Below are positions 44,341 to 52,941 of a stretch of DNA of 64,000 nt, one piece after another. This stretch comes from Treponema bryantii (GTDB lineage: Bacteria > Spirochaetota > Spirochaetia > Treponematales > Treponemataceae). A program made the position numbers and the translations under genes. Within the stretch, counting starts at the first letter, position 1. The number at the start of each line of letters is the position of its first letter. The DNA lies in assembly GCF_900113965.1 (NCBI RefSeq), contig NZ_FORI01000002.1, positions 310,001 to 374,000 of the forward strand. Reading direction: 5' to 3'. The notes beneath the pieces were generated by a model. That model was not told where the DNA came from. It did no database searches and saw nothing but the letters and a program-made list of their open reading frames with translations.

Positions 44341-45158
44341 AAATTGCATTGAAGAAAATCCCCGTTTACTTTTTCTTAATCCTCGGCTCACTTATAATGT
44401 TATTCCCATTCATCTGGATGATTCTCACATCATTTAAAACTCACGCCGAAGCAATTATGTTCCCGCCAAAATTCTTTCCGGCAAGTTTTTCTTTTGTAAA
44501 TTACCGCGAAGCTTTTTCAATGGCTCCGTTTGGTAAATATTTTGTAAACTCAGTAATTGTAATGGTGCTTTCTGTTCTTACAACAACCACCACAACAATT
44601 CTTGCAGCCTTCGCATTTTCAAAACTCAAGTTCCCGGGCCGCAGCCTTATCTTTTCAATTCTGCTCAGCCTTATGATGATTCCTTTTGAAATGCTGATTA
44701 TCACAAACTATACAACCATTGTAAAAATCAAATTGTATAATACAATACCGGCCCTCGTAATGCCGTTTATCGCAAGCATCTTTTATACATACATTCTCAA
44801 AAACTTTTTTGACACAATTTCAGACAGTCTTTATTATTCAGCAAGAATAGACGGTGCTTCAAACTGGATGTATCTCTGGCGCATTATGGTTCCGATTGCA
44901 AAGCCATCACTTTTTACAATTATATTGCTTAACGCTTTGTCTTCTTGGAATAGCTTTATGTGGCCCCTCTACGTTACATCTGATGCAAAGTCGCGCACTC
45001 TGCCTTATGGACTCCAGGTTTTCACCACAGAAGCCGCAAGCTATTCAGAATATCTTATGGCCGCTTCAACAGTAGTTGTTCTTCCAATGATTATTCTTTT
45101 TATCATCACAAGAAAATATATTGTCAGCGGAGTTTCTACCGGCGGTATTAAAGCCTGA
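44337..45158 (+). CDS. Sugar ABC importer permease (UgpE/MalG type)
   Basis: This 273-residue permease has six membrane helices and the EAA loop SARIDGASNWMYLWRIMVPI. The C-terminal end SGVSTGGIKA is typical of MalG/UgpE proteins. It completes the importer. The next gene is convergent, only 5 bases away. Confidence 0.93.
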   Translation: MKIALKKIPVYFFLILGSLIMLFPFIWMILTSFKTHAEAIMFPPKFFPASFSFVNYREAFSMAPFGKYFVNSVIVMVLSVLTTTTTTILAAFAFSKLKFPGRSLIFSILLSLMMIPFEMLIITNYTTIVKIKLYNTIPALVMPFIASIFYTYILKNFFDTISDSLYYSARIDGASNWMYLWRIMVPIAKPSLFTIILLNALSSWNSFMWPLYVTSDAKSRTLPYGLQVFTTEAASYSEYLMAASTVVVLPMIILFIITRKYIVSGVSTGGIKA

Positions 45159-45163
45159 ACTGT

Positions 45164-46063
45164 TCACAACAGATAGCTTGCAAACTCTTTATTTTCTCTT
45201 GCAAATTTTTCGGCATCCTTTTTAAAATCAAGCCAGTTACCGGAAAACAAAAGTTTCATTCCGGGCAGCATTGAAAGCTCGCTTGGTGTGATGTAATCAT
45301 AATTAAGATTTCTCTCACAAAAATAAAGAGCAATACGCGGTACACTTGAAATCAAAATATAGCAGCAGAAGGTAGAGCATACAAAACGATCTTTTTCTTT
45401 CTGCTGTTTTACTGCACGTAAAGTCTTTTTCAGATTTGTATAGAATTCGCGGTAAGCAGCAGGCAAGGGGAGTTTTGGTAATTCAGGCAGATTGATTTTT
45501 TTGCGGATACAATAAAGAGCAACCGGAAAGTTATGGAACACAGCATACTTTACTTCTCTTGAATCGTAATATCGTTGAACAAGTTGTTTTGCCGCTTCAT
45601 ACTCATTTTCATTTACTTTAATTGCATAGGTATAGTGATAAGATTTTTCAGCATCGCAGGTGGACATGTAAGGACAGTTTTCAGGTGTGCTGCACTGTTC
45701 AATTTTAAAATCATAGTCACCGCCAATTGTGAGACCGTAAAAATTGTCGGTTAGGTCAAAACCGATTGCCGCATGAGCAGCGGGAATCTGAGTTAAATTG
45801 GTAATGTATTGGCCTTTTTTCAAAAGCTCAGCGGGAAGATTTGATTTATAGACAGGATCGTAAAGTCTGATAAAAATATATTTGCTTTTAGATTCATCAA
45901 GAGTTAACAGTTTTTTTACATCGACATTGCCGTATTTTTCACCTTCAGACTGAAAGTATTCGTAAATCTGCTTAAAATGGATATAACTTTTTTCAAGTGA
46001 TGAAAGTTCTTTTGATAATTCTTTTTTTAGAAACTCAATTGCAAGCTCACTTCTTTTTTTCAT
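45164..46063 (-). CDS. Possible permuted NlpC/P60 (YiiX-like) cysteine hydrolase
   Basis: ATG 46063 gives 299 residues. A coiled N-terminal part (about 1-55) precedes HAAIGFDL near residue 94, and FVCSTFCCYIL follows near residue 227. A His before a Cys-Ser pair suits the circularly permuted papain fold of YiiX-type proteins, which cut peptidoglycan or amide bonds. A middle stretch has three Cys (CSTPENCPYMSTC). The match is by motif only and is moderate. Confidence 0.55.
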   Translation of the reverse strand: MKKRSELAIEFLKKELSKELSSLEKSYIHFKQIYEYFQSEGEKYGNVDVKKLLTLDESKSKYIFIRLYDPVYKSNLPAELLKKGQYITNLTQIPAAHAAIGFDLTDNFYGLTIGGDYDFKIEQCSTPENCPYMSTCDAEKSYHYTYAIKVNENEYEAAKQLVQRYYDSREVKYAVFHNFPVALYCIRKKINLPELPKLPLPAAYREFYTNLKKTLRAVKQQKEKDRFVCSTFCCYILISSVPRIALYFCERNLNYDYITPSELSMLPGMKLLFSGNWLDFKKDAEKFARENKEFASYLL

Positions 46064-46064
46064 A

Positions 46065-46089
46065 CGTAGCAAACCTTCCTCGCAATGAC
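46065..46089. repeat. Partial family B repeat
   Basis: CGTAGC then CCTCGCAATGAC resembles one decayed half of the TCATTGCGAG palindrome. On the minus strand it supplies the GAGGAAGG ribosome site of the downstream gene. Confidence 0.55.
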
Positions 46090-46099
46090 TTATTTCAAT

Positions 46100-46660
46100 T
46101 TACTGAAGTTTTTCTTTAAGCTTTTTGATTTTGCTTAAACTCTTTATAAACACATAAGTATAAAGAACGAACATTAATCCAAAGAAAACTGTAAATATAT
46201 TATCAAAGATGGATGAACCAAAATCACCATTAATGCCTTTTATAAAGTTTGGAACAACAGCACACAAGAAAATTGTAACAAGAGGCAGAAGTCTGCGCTG
46301 CTGAATTTTCTGAAGCATCTGAAGCCTTGAAGAATTATCTGAAAAAATCTCGTTGCTGTTATCGTTAGTATTTGCAGCAAGCGGCTTTCTGAAAATTGAA
46401 AAGCCGTTTACTGACCAGAGGAAGTCCCAGCCATTGTCTGCAAACATCTGCTGATATTCTGTATTCTTTGAACCGTTTTCATTTGTAAAATCAATTCTAT
46501 AAACCATATCTTCCGGTTCACATTTTTCAAACTTGTATAAACCAGGTAGCTTAAAGCTTACAACCTTCCAGCCTTCCTTGTGCTGTTTTTCAAGAAAAGC
46601 TTCTTCCTCTTCATATTCAAAAAGTGTATAAAATCTAAAAAGTGTTTTTGTGTTTTTCAT
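46100..46660 (-). CDS. DUF2812 membrane protein, partner of PadR
   Basis: A GGAGG site lies 9 bases before ATG 46660, which is preferred to the ATG at 46669; this gives 186 residues. The N-terminal half is the DUF2812 domain (FEYEEEEAFLEKQHKEGW, DNGWDFLWSVNGFSIFRK). Two membrane helices follow. Its start overlaps the PadR region. PadR-DUF2812 pairs are common; DUF2812 proteins are thought to act as membrane partners or targets of the regulator. Confidence 0.88.
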   Translation of the reverse strand: MKNTKTLFRFYTLFEYEEEEAFLEKQHKEGWKVVSFKLPGLYKFEKCEPEDMVYRIDFTNENGSKNTEYQQMFADNGWDFLWSVNGFSIFRKPLAANTNDNSNEIFSDNSSRLQMLQKIQQRRLLPLVTIFLCAVVPNFIKGINGDFGSSIFDNIFTVFFGLMFVLYTYVFIKSLSKIKKLKEKLQ

Positions 46661-46662
46661 GA

Positions 46663-46974
46663 TTAACATCCTCCAATATTTCTATAAAGTCTTTTGATAC
46701 GCTCAATTTCGAGCTGCAATATTTCTTTTCCAACTGGTGTGATTTTGTAAAGCTTGCGTTTTTCTTCTTCGCGAACAAACTCAATCAAACCATCCTTTTC
46801 CATTTTTCCCAAAGTTCCATACATTGTGCCTGGTCCAATTTCTACCTGGCCTTCGGTCATCTGTTTTACCTTTTGAGTTATATTGTATCCATGCATTTCT
46901 TCCTGAAGGCAAAACAAAATGTAAAAGCCGGTTTCTGTCATTGGAACATAAACACGTTTTATTTTTGCATCCAT
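46663..46974 (-). CDS. PadR-family transcriptional regulator
   Basis: This 103-residue protein is a winged-helix PadR regulator: YILFCLQEEMHGYNITQKV, IGPGTMYGTLGKMEKDGLI and KRKLYKITPVGKEIL. It probably represses itself and the DUF2812 gene. A large palindrome lies just upstream. Confidence 0.92.
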   Translation of the reverse strand: MDAKIKRVYVPMTETGFYILFCLQEEMHGYNITQKVKQMTEGQVEIGPGTMYGTLGKMEKDGLIEFVREEEKRKLYKITPVGKEILQLEIERIKRLYRNIGGC

Positions 46975-46986
46975 CTCAACTCCTGC

Positions 46987-47038
46987 ATATTGTATCTCGA
47001 TATATCGTACTTCGCTATAACGAAGCTAGATACAATAT
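46987..47038. promoter_or_regulatory. Large operator-like palindrome upstream of padR
   Basis: Outer arms ATATTGTATCT (46987-46997) and AGATACAATAT (47028-47038) are perfect. Inner arms CTTCG (47010-47014) and CGAAG (47021-47025) also pair. It lies between padR and the divergent S41 gene and is the best candidate PadR operator. Confidence 0.6.
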
Positions 47039-47111
47039 ATCGCAGTGTGATATATATGTCAAGTTTTTTATGAATATTTTTTTTGATACATTATTGTGTT
47101 ATAATATAAAA

Positions 47112-48947
47112 ATGAAAAATGTTTTTTTGCTGCTCTTGAACAGAGTCTTTTCCAACAATCCCGTCATATGGATTTTTTCAATTTTTCTGATTTGTTTTGC
47201 GGTTTTCCTGCGTAAGTTTTATAAAAAGCTTCTTCGAGCTGGTAAGAGCCTCAAACTCTGGCGGCTTCTTTGCTTTATCCCCCTTGCTCTTGCGCTTTTT
47301 CATTTTGCCTTTTTCAGAATTAAGGGAAATTTCTGGAGTACCAGATATTATTATTTATGGCTTTATATAGCTTCTCTAGTGCTTGCATTGCCGGCATTAA
47401 CTTCACTCTGGCCACGCATTAATAAAATCCTGCATCCTCTTATAATGACCTTCTGTATTCTTTGTGGACTTTACACTATCTACAAGCCTCTGGTCTGGGA
47501 TTCTGCAATGAGAAATCATACAAGACAGAACTATGTTAAATCATTTATTTCAACAACTAAAGATATGGAAAAATATTATTCTCTTAAAGACTGGAAAAAA
47601 ATTGATATTCCGGCTCTGAGGGAAAAGTTTCTGCCTGTAATTCAAAAGGCCCAGGATACAAAAAATCCAAAGCTTTTGGCAGCTGCTATCCAGGCCTATG
47701 CTTATTATTTTTATGACGGTCATGTCTCTCCCTATGTTTCTCAATGGGATGTCTGGGAGCCTTCAGTTTGTATGCTTGGCGGACATGATTATGGTATGAG
47801 CATGATTCGTCTTTCTGATAGAAGTGTCGTTGCAGTCTTTGTAGATGAAGAAGGCTCGGCTTATCAGAAGGGAATTCGTGAGTGGACAGTAATGACCAGC
47901 TGGAATGGAGTTGAAATAAATAAAGCAATTGATTCTGTAGAGTTTATTTATGGCAGGGAAAATTTTCCGGTAAAAGCTTCAGAAGAAATTTATAAGCCTG
48001 TCATGCTTGCTACCAAAGGCCAGCGGTCAGACGGAAAGCCCGGCCAATACGGAATTGTAGAAGAGCTTATGCAAATTGCAGATATTACAGAAGATTCCCA
48101 GAGGCCGGCAGCTCTTGCAGGCTTTATTGATGAAAATGGAAAAGAGGTTGTGGTTGAACTGACTGCAAAAGGGACCGGTGCTTACAGAATGGAAAAGGCC
48201 TTTGTTCCTATAACCTGGCACAGCTATAAAAAATTCCCGGATTTGAAAAATCTTCATACAGTTATGATTAATGAGGATACTGCCTACATGGTTCGTTATA
48301 ACGAACAGTTTGGTGAGTTTTTTGATGTGCTTTCGTATTTTACAAATCATAATCCACAAGTCCGCCGCCATCTTATAAAGGAACTTGATGCGCGTAAAGC
48401 AGAAGGTATGAAAAAGCTGATTATAGATGCCAGAAGTAATCAGGGAGGCTACTGGGCAGAAGGAGTTGAAACCGCCAGTCTTTTTACAAAGGAGCCTTTT
48501 GAAATGGCAAGGCGAGGCACCGAACTTTTTGGAAAGCCCCAGATGATTCACACAGTGTTAGTTGAGGCTGACGGCCGCTTCAGCGATATTGAAGTTATTC
48601 TTCTTGTTGATATGTATTGCATGAGTGCAGGGGATTCACTTGTAAAAGTTTTATCTCAGTGCCCGAATGTAACAGTTATGGGACTTATGCCGAGTAACTG
48701 TTCCTGCCAGGAAACGGGTGGAATCTCTTTTCTTTCAGATGGAATCTGCTGGATTAATTATCCGGTAAACTGGCTTTACGAGCTGGACGGCCGCCGCTAC
48801 ATAGACACAGATGATAGCCGAGAATGTACACTGCCGCTGGATGTTCAAATTCCATTAACAAAAGAGCTTGTGCATTCGCTTTACACAGAATACGAAACCC
48901 GGGATGTTATTCTGGATTATGTAATTGATTATTTGAAAAAGGAATAA
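47112..48947 (+). CDS. Membrane S41-family peptidase-like protein
   Basis: ATG 47112 gives 611 residues; a start at 47070 is in frame and possible. About four membrane helices (10-125) precede a soluble part. A PDZ-like segment (DEEGSAYQKGIREWTVMTSW) and an S41 core (IIDARSNQGGYWAEG, MYCMSAGDSLVKVL with the likely Ser) follow. It probably cleaves substrates at the membrane. TATAAT at 47100-47105 lies only 6 bases from the ATG, which hints at a leaderless mRNA. Confidence 0.78.
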   Translation: MKNVFLLLLNRVFSNNPVIWIFSIFLICFAVFLRKFYKKLLRAGKSLKLWRLLCFIPLALALFHFAFFRIKGNFWSTRYYYLWLYIASLVLALPALTSLWPRINKILHPLIMTFCILCGLYTIYKPLVWDSAMRNHTRQNYVKSFISTTKDMEKYYSLKDWKKIDIPALREKFLPVIQKAQDTKNPKLLAAAIQAYAYYFYDGHVSPYVSQWDVWEPSVCMLGGHDYGMSMIRLSDRSVVAVFVDEEGSAYQKGIREWTVMTSWNGVEINKAIDSVEFIYGRENFPVKASEEIYKPVMLATKGQRSDGKPGQYGIVEELMQIADITEDSQRPAALAGFIDENGKEVVVELTAKGTGAYRMEKAFVPITWHSYKKFPDLKNLHTVMINEDTAYMVRYNEQFGEFFDVLSYFTNHNPQVRRHLIKELDARKAEGMKKLIIDARSNQGGYWAEGVETASLFTKEPFEMARRGTELFGKPQMIHTVLVEADGRFSDIEVILLVDMYCMSAGDSLVKVLSQCPNVTVMGLMPSNCSCQETGGISFLSDGICWINYPVNWLYELDGRRYIDTDDSRECTLPLDVQIPLTKELVHSLYTEYETRDVILDYVIDYLKKE

Positions 48948-49039
48948 TGCAGAATATAAGCGGCATATTTTATTCCGTGTTAATCGGACTTGCAGAATCT
49001 GCGGCTTTATTTGCTTTTGTTCAATATGATGCGCTGTGA
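48947..49039 (+). CDS. Possible 30-residue hydrophobic small ORF
   Basis: Its ATG overlaps the S41 stop (TAATG). It reads MQNISGIFYSVLIGLAESA and ends YDAL, much like one membrane helix. It may be a coupled small protein or the start of a gene cut off by the repeat that follows. Confidence 0.25.
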   Translation: MQNISGIFYSVLIGLAESAALFAFVQYDAL

Positions 49040-49050
49040 GCAAACTATCT

Positions 49051-49128
49051 GGGGGCGTTACGGGGGTGTCCCCCGTTAGAAGGGGTAGCGAGCAACGAAG
49101 TGCGAGCGAGGGGGAGACTTCCCCCTCA
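49051..49128. repeat. Repeat family C, upstream of fic
   Basis: GGGGGCGTTACGGGGGTGTC region followed by AGAAGGGGTAGCGAGCAACG and AAGTGCGAGCGAGGGGG, ending in a short GGGGGAGACTTCCCCC hairpin. A same-direction copy lies at 50297. Confidence 0.8.
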
Positions 49129-49209
49129 TCCTCTTAAATATAACCTCATCAGCAAACCCCAGATATATCATTGATGATTTTTTATATTTAATACAGTATA
49201 ATTACATAG

Positions 49210-50280
49210 ATGGCTGAGAAGAATCCATATGAATTAGATTTTGAAAAATATATTCGCAATACAGAACCTGCTAAGAAAGATAAAACCTATGCATGGACAA
49301 CGGCTATAGGTTTACAGCAGGTGGATGGGCTTACTCCATCAAAATATCTTTTTGATACTGCAAAACGAAATATTGAAGGTGAAATCACCTTTGATGAAGC
49401 AAAATCGCTTATAGATACTTATTATGAATCTAAAACAGAACGACTCGATACTTCCGAAGAACGGACGGAAGAGGCTGATAAAGTTGCTTCCCGAATTGCA
49501 CAAATAATAAGTGAAAAATCATTCAATTTTTCTCCTTCTCATTTAATTGCAATACATGGAAGATTGTTTGAAGGAATCTTTAAGTTTGCAGGAAAGCTCA
49601 GAGATTACGATATTTCAAAGCGTGAATGGGTTTTAGATGGCGATACTGTTATGTATGGTGCAGCATTTGAATTAAAGATGGCACTGGATTATGACTTTGA
49701 GCAGGAAAGAAACTTTAATTACAAGAATTTGAGTATAGAAGAAATTGTAAAACATATTACCTTCTTTGTTTCTCGTCTCTGGCAGATTCACGCTTTTGGA
49801 GAAGGAAACACAAGAACAACGGCTGTATTTACAATCAAATATCTTCGCTCGCTTGGATTTAATGTAAATAATGATATCTTTGCTGAAAATTCCTGGTATT
49901 TTAGAAATGCTTTGGTACGTGCAAATTACAACAATCTGCAGAAGGGAATACAGGAAAATCCAGAGTTTCTTGAACGATTCTTCCGAAATCTGTTGATGGG
50001 AGAGCATAATGAGCTTAAGAACAGATACTGTCATATCAGATACAATGAAAAAGTAGCGATAAATTCACAAAAAAGTAGCGATAAAGTAGCGATAAAGCAA
50101 AAAAGTAGCGATATAATTCTAAATTATCTTAAAGATAATGAATCTATCAACAATCTAAAAGCTCGAGAAATTACAGGTCTTTCATCTGCTGGCGTTCGAA
50201 AGATTTTCACTAAACTTGAAACAGAAGGTCTTATTGTTGGTTTCGGTGAGAATAAGGGTAGATTATATAAACTAAAATAA
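49210..50280 (+). CDS. Fic-domain protein with C-terminal winged helix
   Basis: This 356-residue protein has the Fic motif as HAFGEGNTRTTA near residue 196 (usual form HPFxxGNGR), and the flap DGDTVMYG. Fic enzymes transfer AMP to target hydroxyls. Near residue 57 AKRNIEGEIT resembles the inhibitory helix, with Lys in place of the usual Ser/Thr. A winged helix follows (about 300-356). The linker has repeats of AAAGTAGCGATA read in two frames (KVAI and KSSD). TATAAT at 49197 and no ribosome site suggest a leaderless mRNA. Repeats C flank it on both sides. Confidence 0.9.
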   Translation: MAEKNPYELDFEKYIRNTEPAKKDKTYAWTTAIGLQQVDGLTPSKYLFDTAKRNIEGEITFDEAKSLIDTYYESKTERLDTSEERTEEADKVASRIAQIISEKSFNFSPSHLIAIHGRLFEGIFKFAGKLRDYDISKREWVLDGDTVMYGAAFELKMALDYDFEQERNFNYKNLSIEEIVKHITFFVSRLWQIHAFGEGNTRTTAVFTIKYLRSLGFNVNNDIFAENSWYFRNALVRANYNNLQKGIQENPEFLERFFRNLLMGEHNELKNRYCHIRYNEKVAINSQKSSDKVAIKQKSSDIILNYLKDNESINNLKAREITGLSSAGVRKIFTKLETEGLIVGFGENKGRLYKLK

Positions 50281-50296
50281 TAAGTCGGATAATTTA

Positions 50297-50377
50297 CCGG
50301 GGGTTTTAGGGGGCGGAGCCCCCTAGGAGAAGGGGTAGCAAGCAACGAAGTGCGAGCGAGGGGAAGGCTTTCCCCTT
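50297..50377. repeat. Repeat family C, downstream of fic
   Basis: GGGGGTTTTAGGGGGCGGAG and then GAGAAGGGGTAGCAAGCAAC, AAGTGCGAGCGAGGGG and an AAGGCTTTCCCC end. Same orientation as the copy at 49051. Confidence 0.8.
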
Positions 50378-50437
50378 ATAATTGAATTTTACTTCTTTAT
50401 TCTATATAATGTTTTAATCAATTTTCAAATTAAACAA

Positions 50438-50497
50438 GTGGTTTCGTGCTTCGACTTCGCTCAGCAACCGAGGATTTTGAGGGCACTCAACCACCGG
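50438..50497. repeat. Palindromic repeat family A, copy 5
   Basis: GTGGTTTCGTGCTTCGACTT at the left and GGGCACTCAACCACCGG at the right, somewhat decayed. It ends 17 bases before metG. Confidence 0.7.
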
Positions 50498-50514
50498 TGA
50501 ATTCAGGAAGTAAA

Positions 50515-52833
50515 ATGAACAGACGACTTATCACAGCAGCTTTACCATACGTAAATAATATTCCACATCTGGGAAATATCATTCAGTCTCTTTCGGGAGA
50601 TGTTTTTGCACGATTCTGCCGTAACCGCGGGTATGATACTCTTTACATTTGCGGTGTTGATGAATACGGTACTGCAACTGAAACTAAGGCGCTTGAGGAG
50701 AAGACTGAACCTCGCGCGCTGTGTGATCACTACTATGGCGAGCACACAAAAATCTATGAATGGTTCCACATCAATTTTGATAAATTCGGACGCACTTCGA
50801 ACGAGCAGTGTACTGAAATTACACAGGCTCTTTTTAATGATCTGGACAAGGCCGGTCTGATTCACGAGCATGTAAACAAGCAGCTTTTCTGTCCTCACTG
50901 TAATATGTTCCTTGCTGACCGCTATGTTGACGGAACTTGTCCTAAGTGCGGTTATGAAAAGGCTCGCGGTGACCAGTGTGATAAATGTGGTTCGCTGCTT
51001 GATCCTATCGAACTTAAAGAGCCTCGCTGCCACACTTGTGGTTCAACTCCTGAGGTTCGAGAAACAAAACATCTTTACATTGACCTTCCTGCTATGAGTG
51101 ACAAACTCAACGCATGGATGGATAAGGCTAGTGTAGAAGGACGCTGGTCTGACAATGCTATCAATATGACTAAGGCATGGATCCGCGACGGTCTTCAGGA
51201 ACGCGCTATTACCCGCGACCTTAAGTGGGGTATTCCGGTTCCAAAAGCTGGTTATGAAAACAAGGTTTTCTACGTTTGGTTCAATGCGCCAATCGGATAT
51301 CTTTCTATCACAAAGCAGCTGGCTGATGAACTTGTAAAGGCTGGTAAGCAGAGCTTTGACTGGAAGAGCTGGTGGCTGCCAAGTGAGAGCGAAGAGGCTA
51401 AGGGTAAGGAAAAGGTTGATTTGTTCCAGTTTATCGGTAAGGACAATATTCCTTTCCACACTGTTGTATTCCCTTGTACAATGCTCGGATCTCCTCACGA
51501 CTGGACTAAGCTTCACCACATGTCTTCTACAGAGTTCCTTAATTATGAGGATGGTAAGTTCTCTAAGAGTCTTGGAATTGGTGTATTTGGAAGCGACGCT
51601 ATTGAGAGCGGAATCCCTGCTGATGCATGGCGTTTCTACATTTTCTATAACCGCCCTGAAAAGCAGGACTACCAGTTTACCTGGAAAGACTTTATGGAAA
51701 AACTCAACGGCGAGTTGATTGGTAACCTTGGTAACCTTGTAAACCGCACTCTGCTGTTTGTTACTAAATATTATGATGGAAAGATTCCAGACGCTCCTGT
51801 AGATGAAGAGCTCTGGAAGCAGGTTCGCGAGCTTGAGGCTAAGGCTACTGAAAGTCTTGAGTGGGCTGATTTGAAAGACGCTTTCCACACTATGTTTGAG
51901 ATTTCTGATATCTGTAATAAGAAGTTCCAGGCAACTGAGCCTTGGAAGGCTCGTACAGAAAACCCTGCTGTGGCTGAAAGCCTTATCCACAACCTCTGTT
52001 ATGTAATTAAGGATTTGATGATTATGATGAATCCTTATATGCCTCAGTATACTCAGAAGATTATGAGCTACTTCGGTAAGTCTATTCAGGAAAGCAAGGT
52101 TGGAATGGAAACAAAGCCTGGTTATACATGGGCTGATTTGGGAGTGACTGAAGGTTTGAGCACCGTTGGTCCAACTGAAGTTTACTTTAAGCCAATGGAT
52201 CAGAAGACTATGCTTGCCTTCCGCGAGAAGTTCGGCGGTAAGCAGAATAAGGATGCCGCAAAGGGCGAGGGCAAAAAAGAAAAGAAAGCTGATAAGAAGA
52301 AGATGGAACCTCTTGTACTTCCATTAGACCAGCAGGCTGATTTCTTCAACAAAAATATCGAATTGACTGTTGCAAAGATTGTTGATGTAAAGCCTAATCC
52401 TGAAGGAGAAAAACTTTATATTGAAACTCTTGATGATGGAAGCGGAACTCCTCGTACTATTCAGTCGGGCCTTCGCATGTACCTCAAAGAGAGCGACCTT
52501 CTTGGTAAGCATGTAATTATCGCCGCAAACCTTGCTCCTCGTACAATGCGTGGTGTTGAAAGCCGCGGTATGCTTTTGGCTGGTGATTACAAAGATGCTG
52601 ATGGCAAGGACTGCGTAGAAGTTCTTGATGCCAGCTGGGCAGCTCCTGGAACTAAGGTTGTTCTTGAGGGCGCTGATGTAAATGCTGCAAAGAAAGAGCA
52701 GATTACAGGCGATGAGTTCTTTGCAGTTCAGATTGCAGCAAAAGATGGCGTAGTTCAGATTGCCGGAAAGAAACTGCTTGCTGATGGAAAAGAAATTAAA
52801 ACAGTAAACGCTGTAAACAGTGAAATCGGCTAA
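50515..52833 (+). CDS. metG: Methionyl-tRNA synthetase
   Basis: AGGAAG precedes ATG 50515, giving 772 residues; a longer frame from 50446 only reads through the palindrome. Motifs are PYVNNIPHLGNI (HIGH-type), two zinc knuckles (CPHCNMFLADRY, CPKCGYEK, CDKCGSLL, CHTCG) and KFSKSLGI (KMSKS-type). A Lys-rich linker near 585 leads to a C-terminal tRNA-binding domain (VAKIVDVKPNPEGEKLY). It charges initiator and elongator tRNA-Met. The gene looks intact. Confidence 0.97.
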   Translation: MNRRLITAALPYVNNIPHLGNIIQSLSGDVFARFCRNRGYDTLYICGVDEYGTATETKALEEKTEPRALCDHYYGEHTKIYEWFHINFDKFGRTSNEQCTEITQALFNDLDKAGLIHEHVNKQLFCPHCNMFLADRYVDGTCPKCGYEKARGDQCDKCGSLLDPIELKEPRCHTCGSTPEVRETKHLYIDLPAMSDKLNAWMDKASVEGRWSDNAINMTKAWIRDGLQERAITRDLKWGIPVPKAGYENKVFYVWFNAPIGYLSITKQLADELVKAGKQSFDWKSWWLPSESEEAKGKEKVDLFQFIGKDNIPFHTVVFPCTMLGSPHDWTKLHHMSSTEFLNYEDGKFSKSLGIGVFGSDAIESGIPADAWRFYIFYNRPEKQDYQFTWKDFMEKLNGELIGNLGNLVNRTLLFVTKYYDGKIPDAPVDEELWKQVRELEAKATESLEWADLKDAFHTMFEISDICNKKFQATEPWKARTENPAVAESLIHNLCYVIKDLMIMMNPYMPQYTQKIMSYFGKSIQESKVGMETKPGYTWADLGVTEGLSTVGPTEVYFKPMDQKTMLAFREKFGGKQNKDAAKGEGKKEKKADKKKMEPLVLPLDQQADFFNKNIELTVAKIVDVKPNPEGEKLYIETLDDGSGTPRTIQSGLRMYLKESDLLGKHVIIAANLAPRTMRGVESRGMLLAGDYKDADGKDCVEVLDASWAAPGTKVVLEGADVNAAKKEQITGDEFFAVQIAAKDGVVQIAGKKLLADGKEIKTVNAVNSEIG

Positions 52834-52841
52834 TTAAATAT

Positions 52842-52919
52842 ATGTCATTGCCTGACTTGATCAGGCAATCTGCAAAACACAGTGTTGTACAGATGCCCGG
52901 GTCAAGCCCGAACATGACA
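52842..52919. repeat. Palindromic repeat family E
   Basis: Outer arms TGTCAT and ATGACA enclose TGCCTGACTTGATCAGGCA (itself a hairpin) and GATGCCCGGGTCAAGCCCG. It is of the type TCATGCCCGGGCTTGACCC seen in many proteobacteria. Confidence 0.75.
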
Positions 52920-52941
52920 ATAATGTTCAAGGAAGGAAATC

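Noticed and set aside
46824-47111. N-terminal extension of the S41 gene
   Set aside because: It overlaps padR on the other strand and crosses the operator palindrome; the membrane segment begins naturally at 47112.
49051-50377. Fic cassette as a full toxin-antitoxin module
   Set aside because: No separate antitoxin gene is adjacent; only a degenerate inhibitory-helix-like motif lies inside the protein.
50446-50514. N-terminal extension of metG
   Set aside because: It is translated from a family A palindrome; AGGAAG and the normal MetG N terminus fit ATG 50515.
51043-51990. 315-residue open frame on the minus strand
   Set aside because: It is antisense to metG, which has clear family motifs, and has no start signal.
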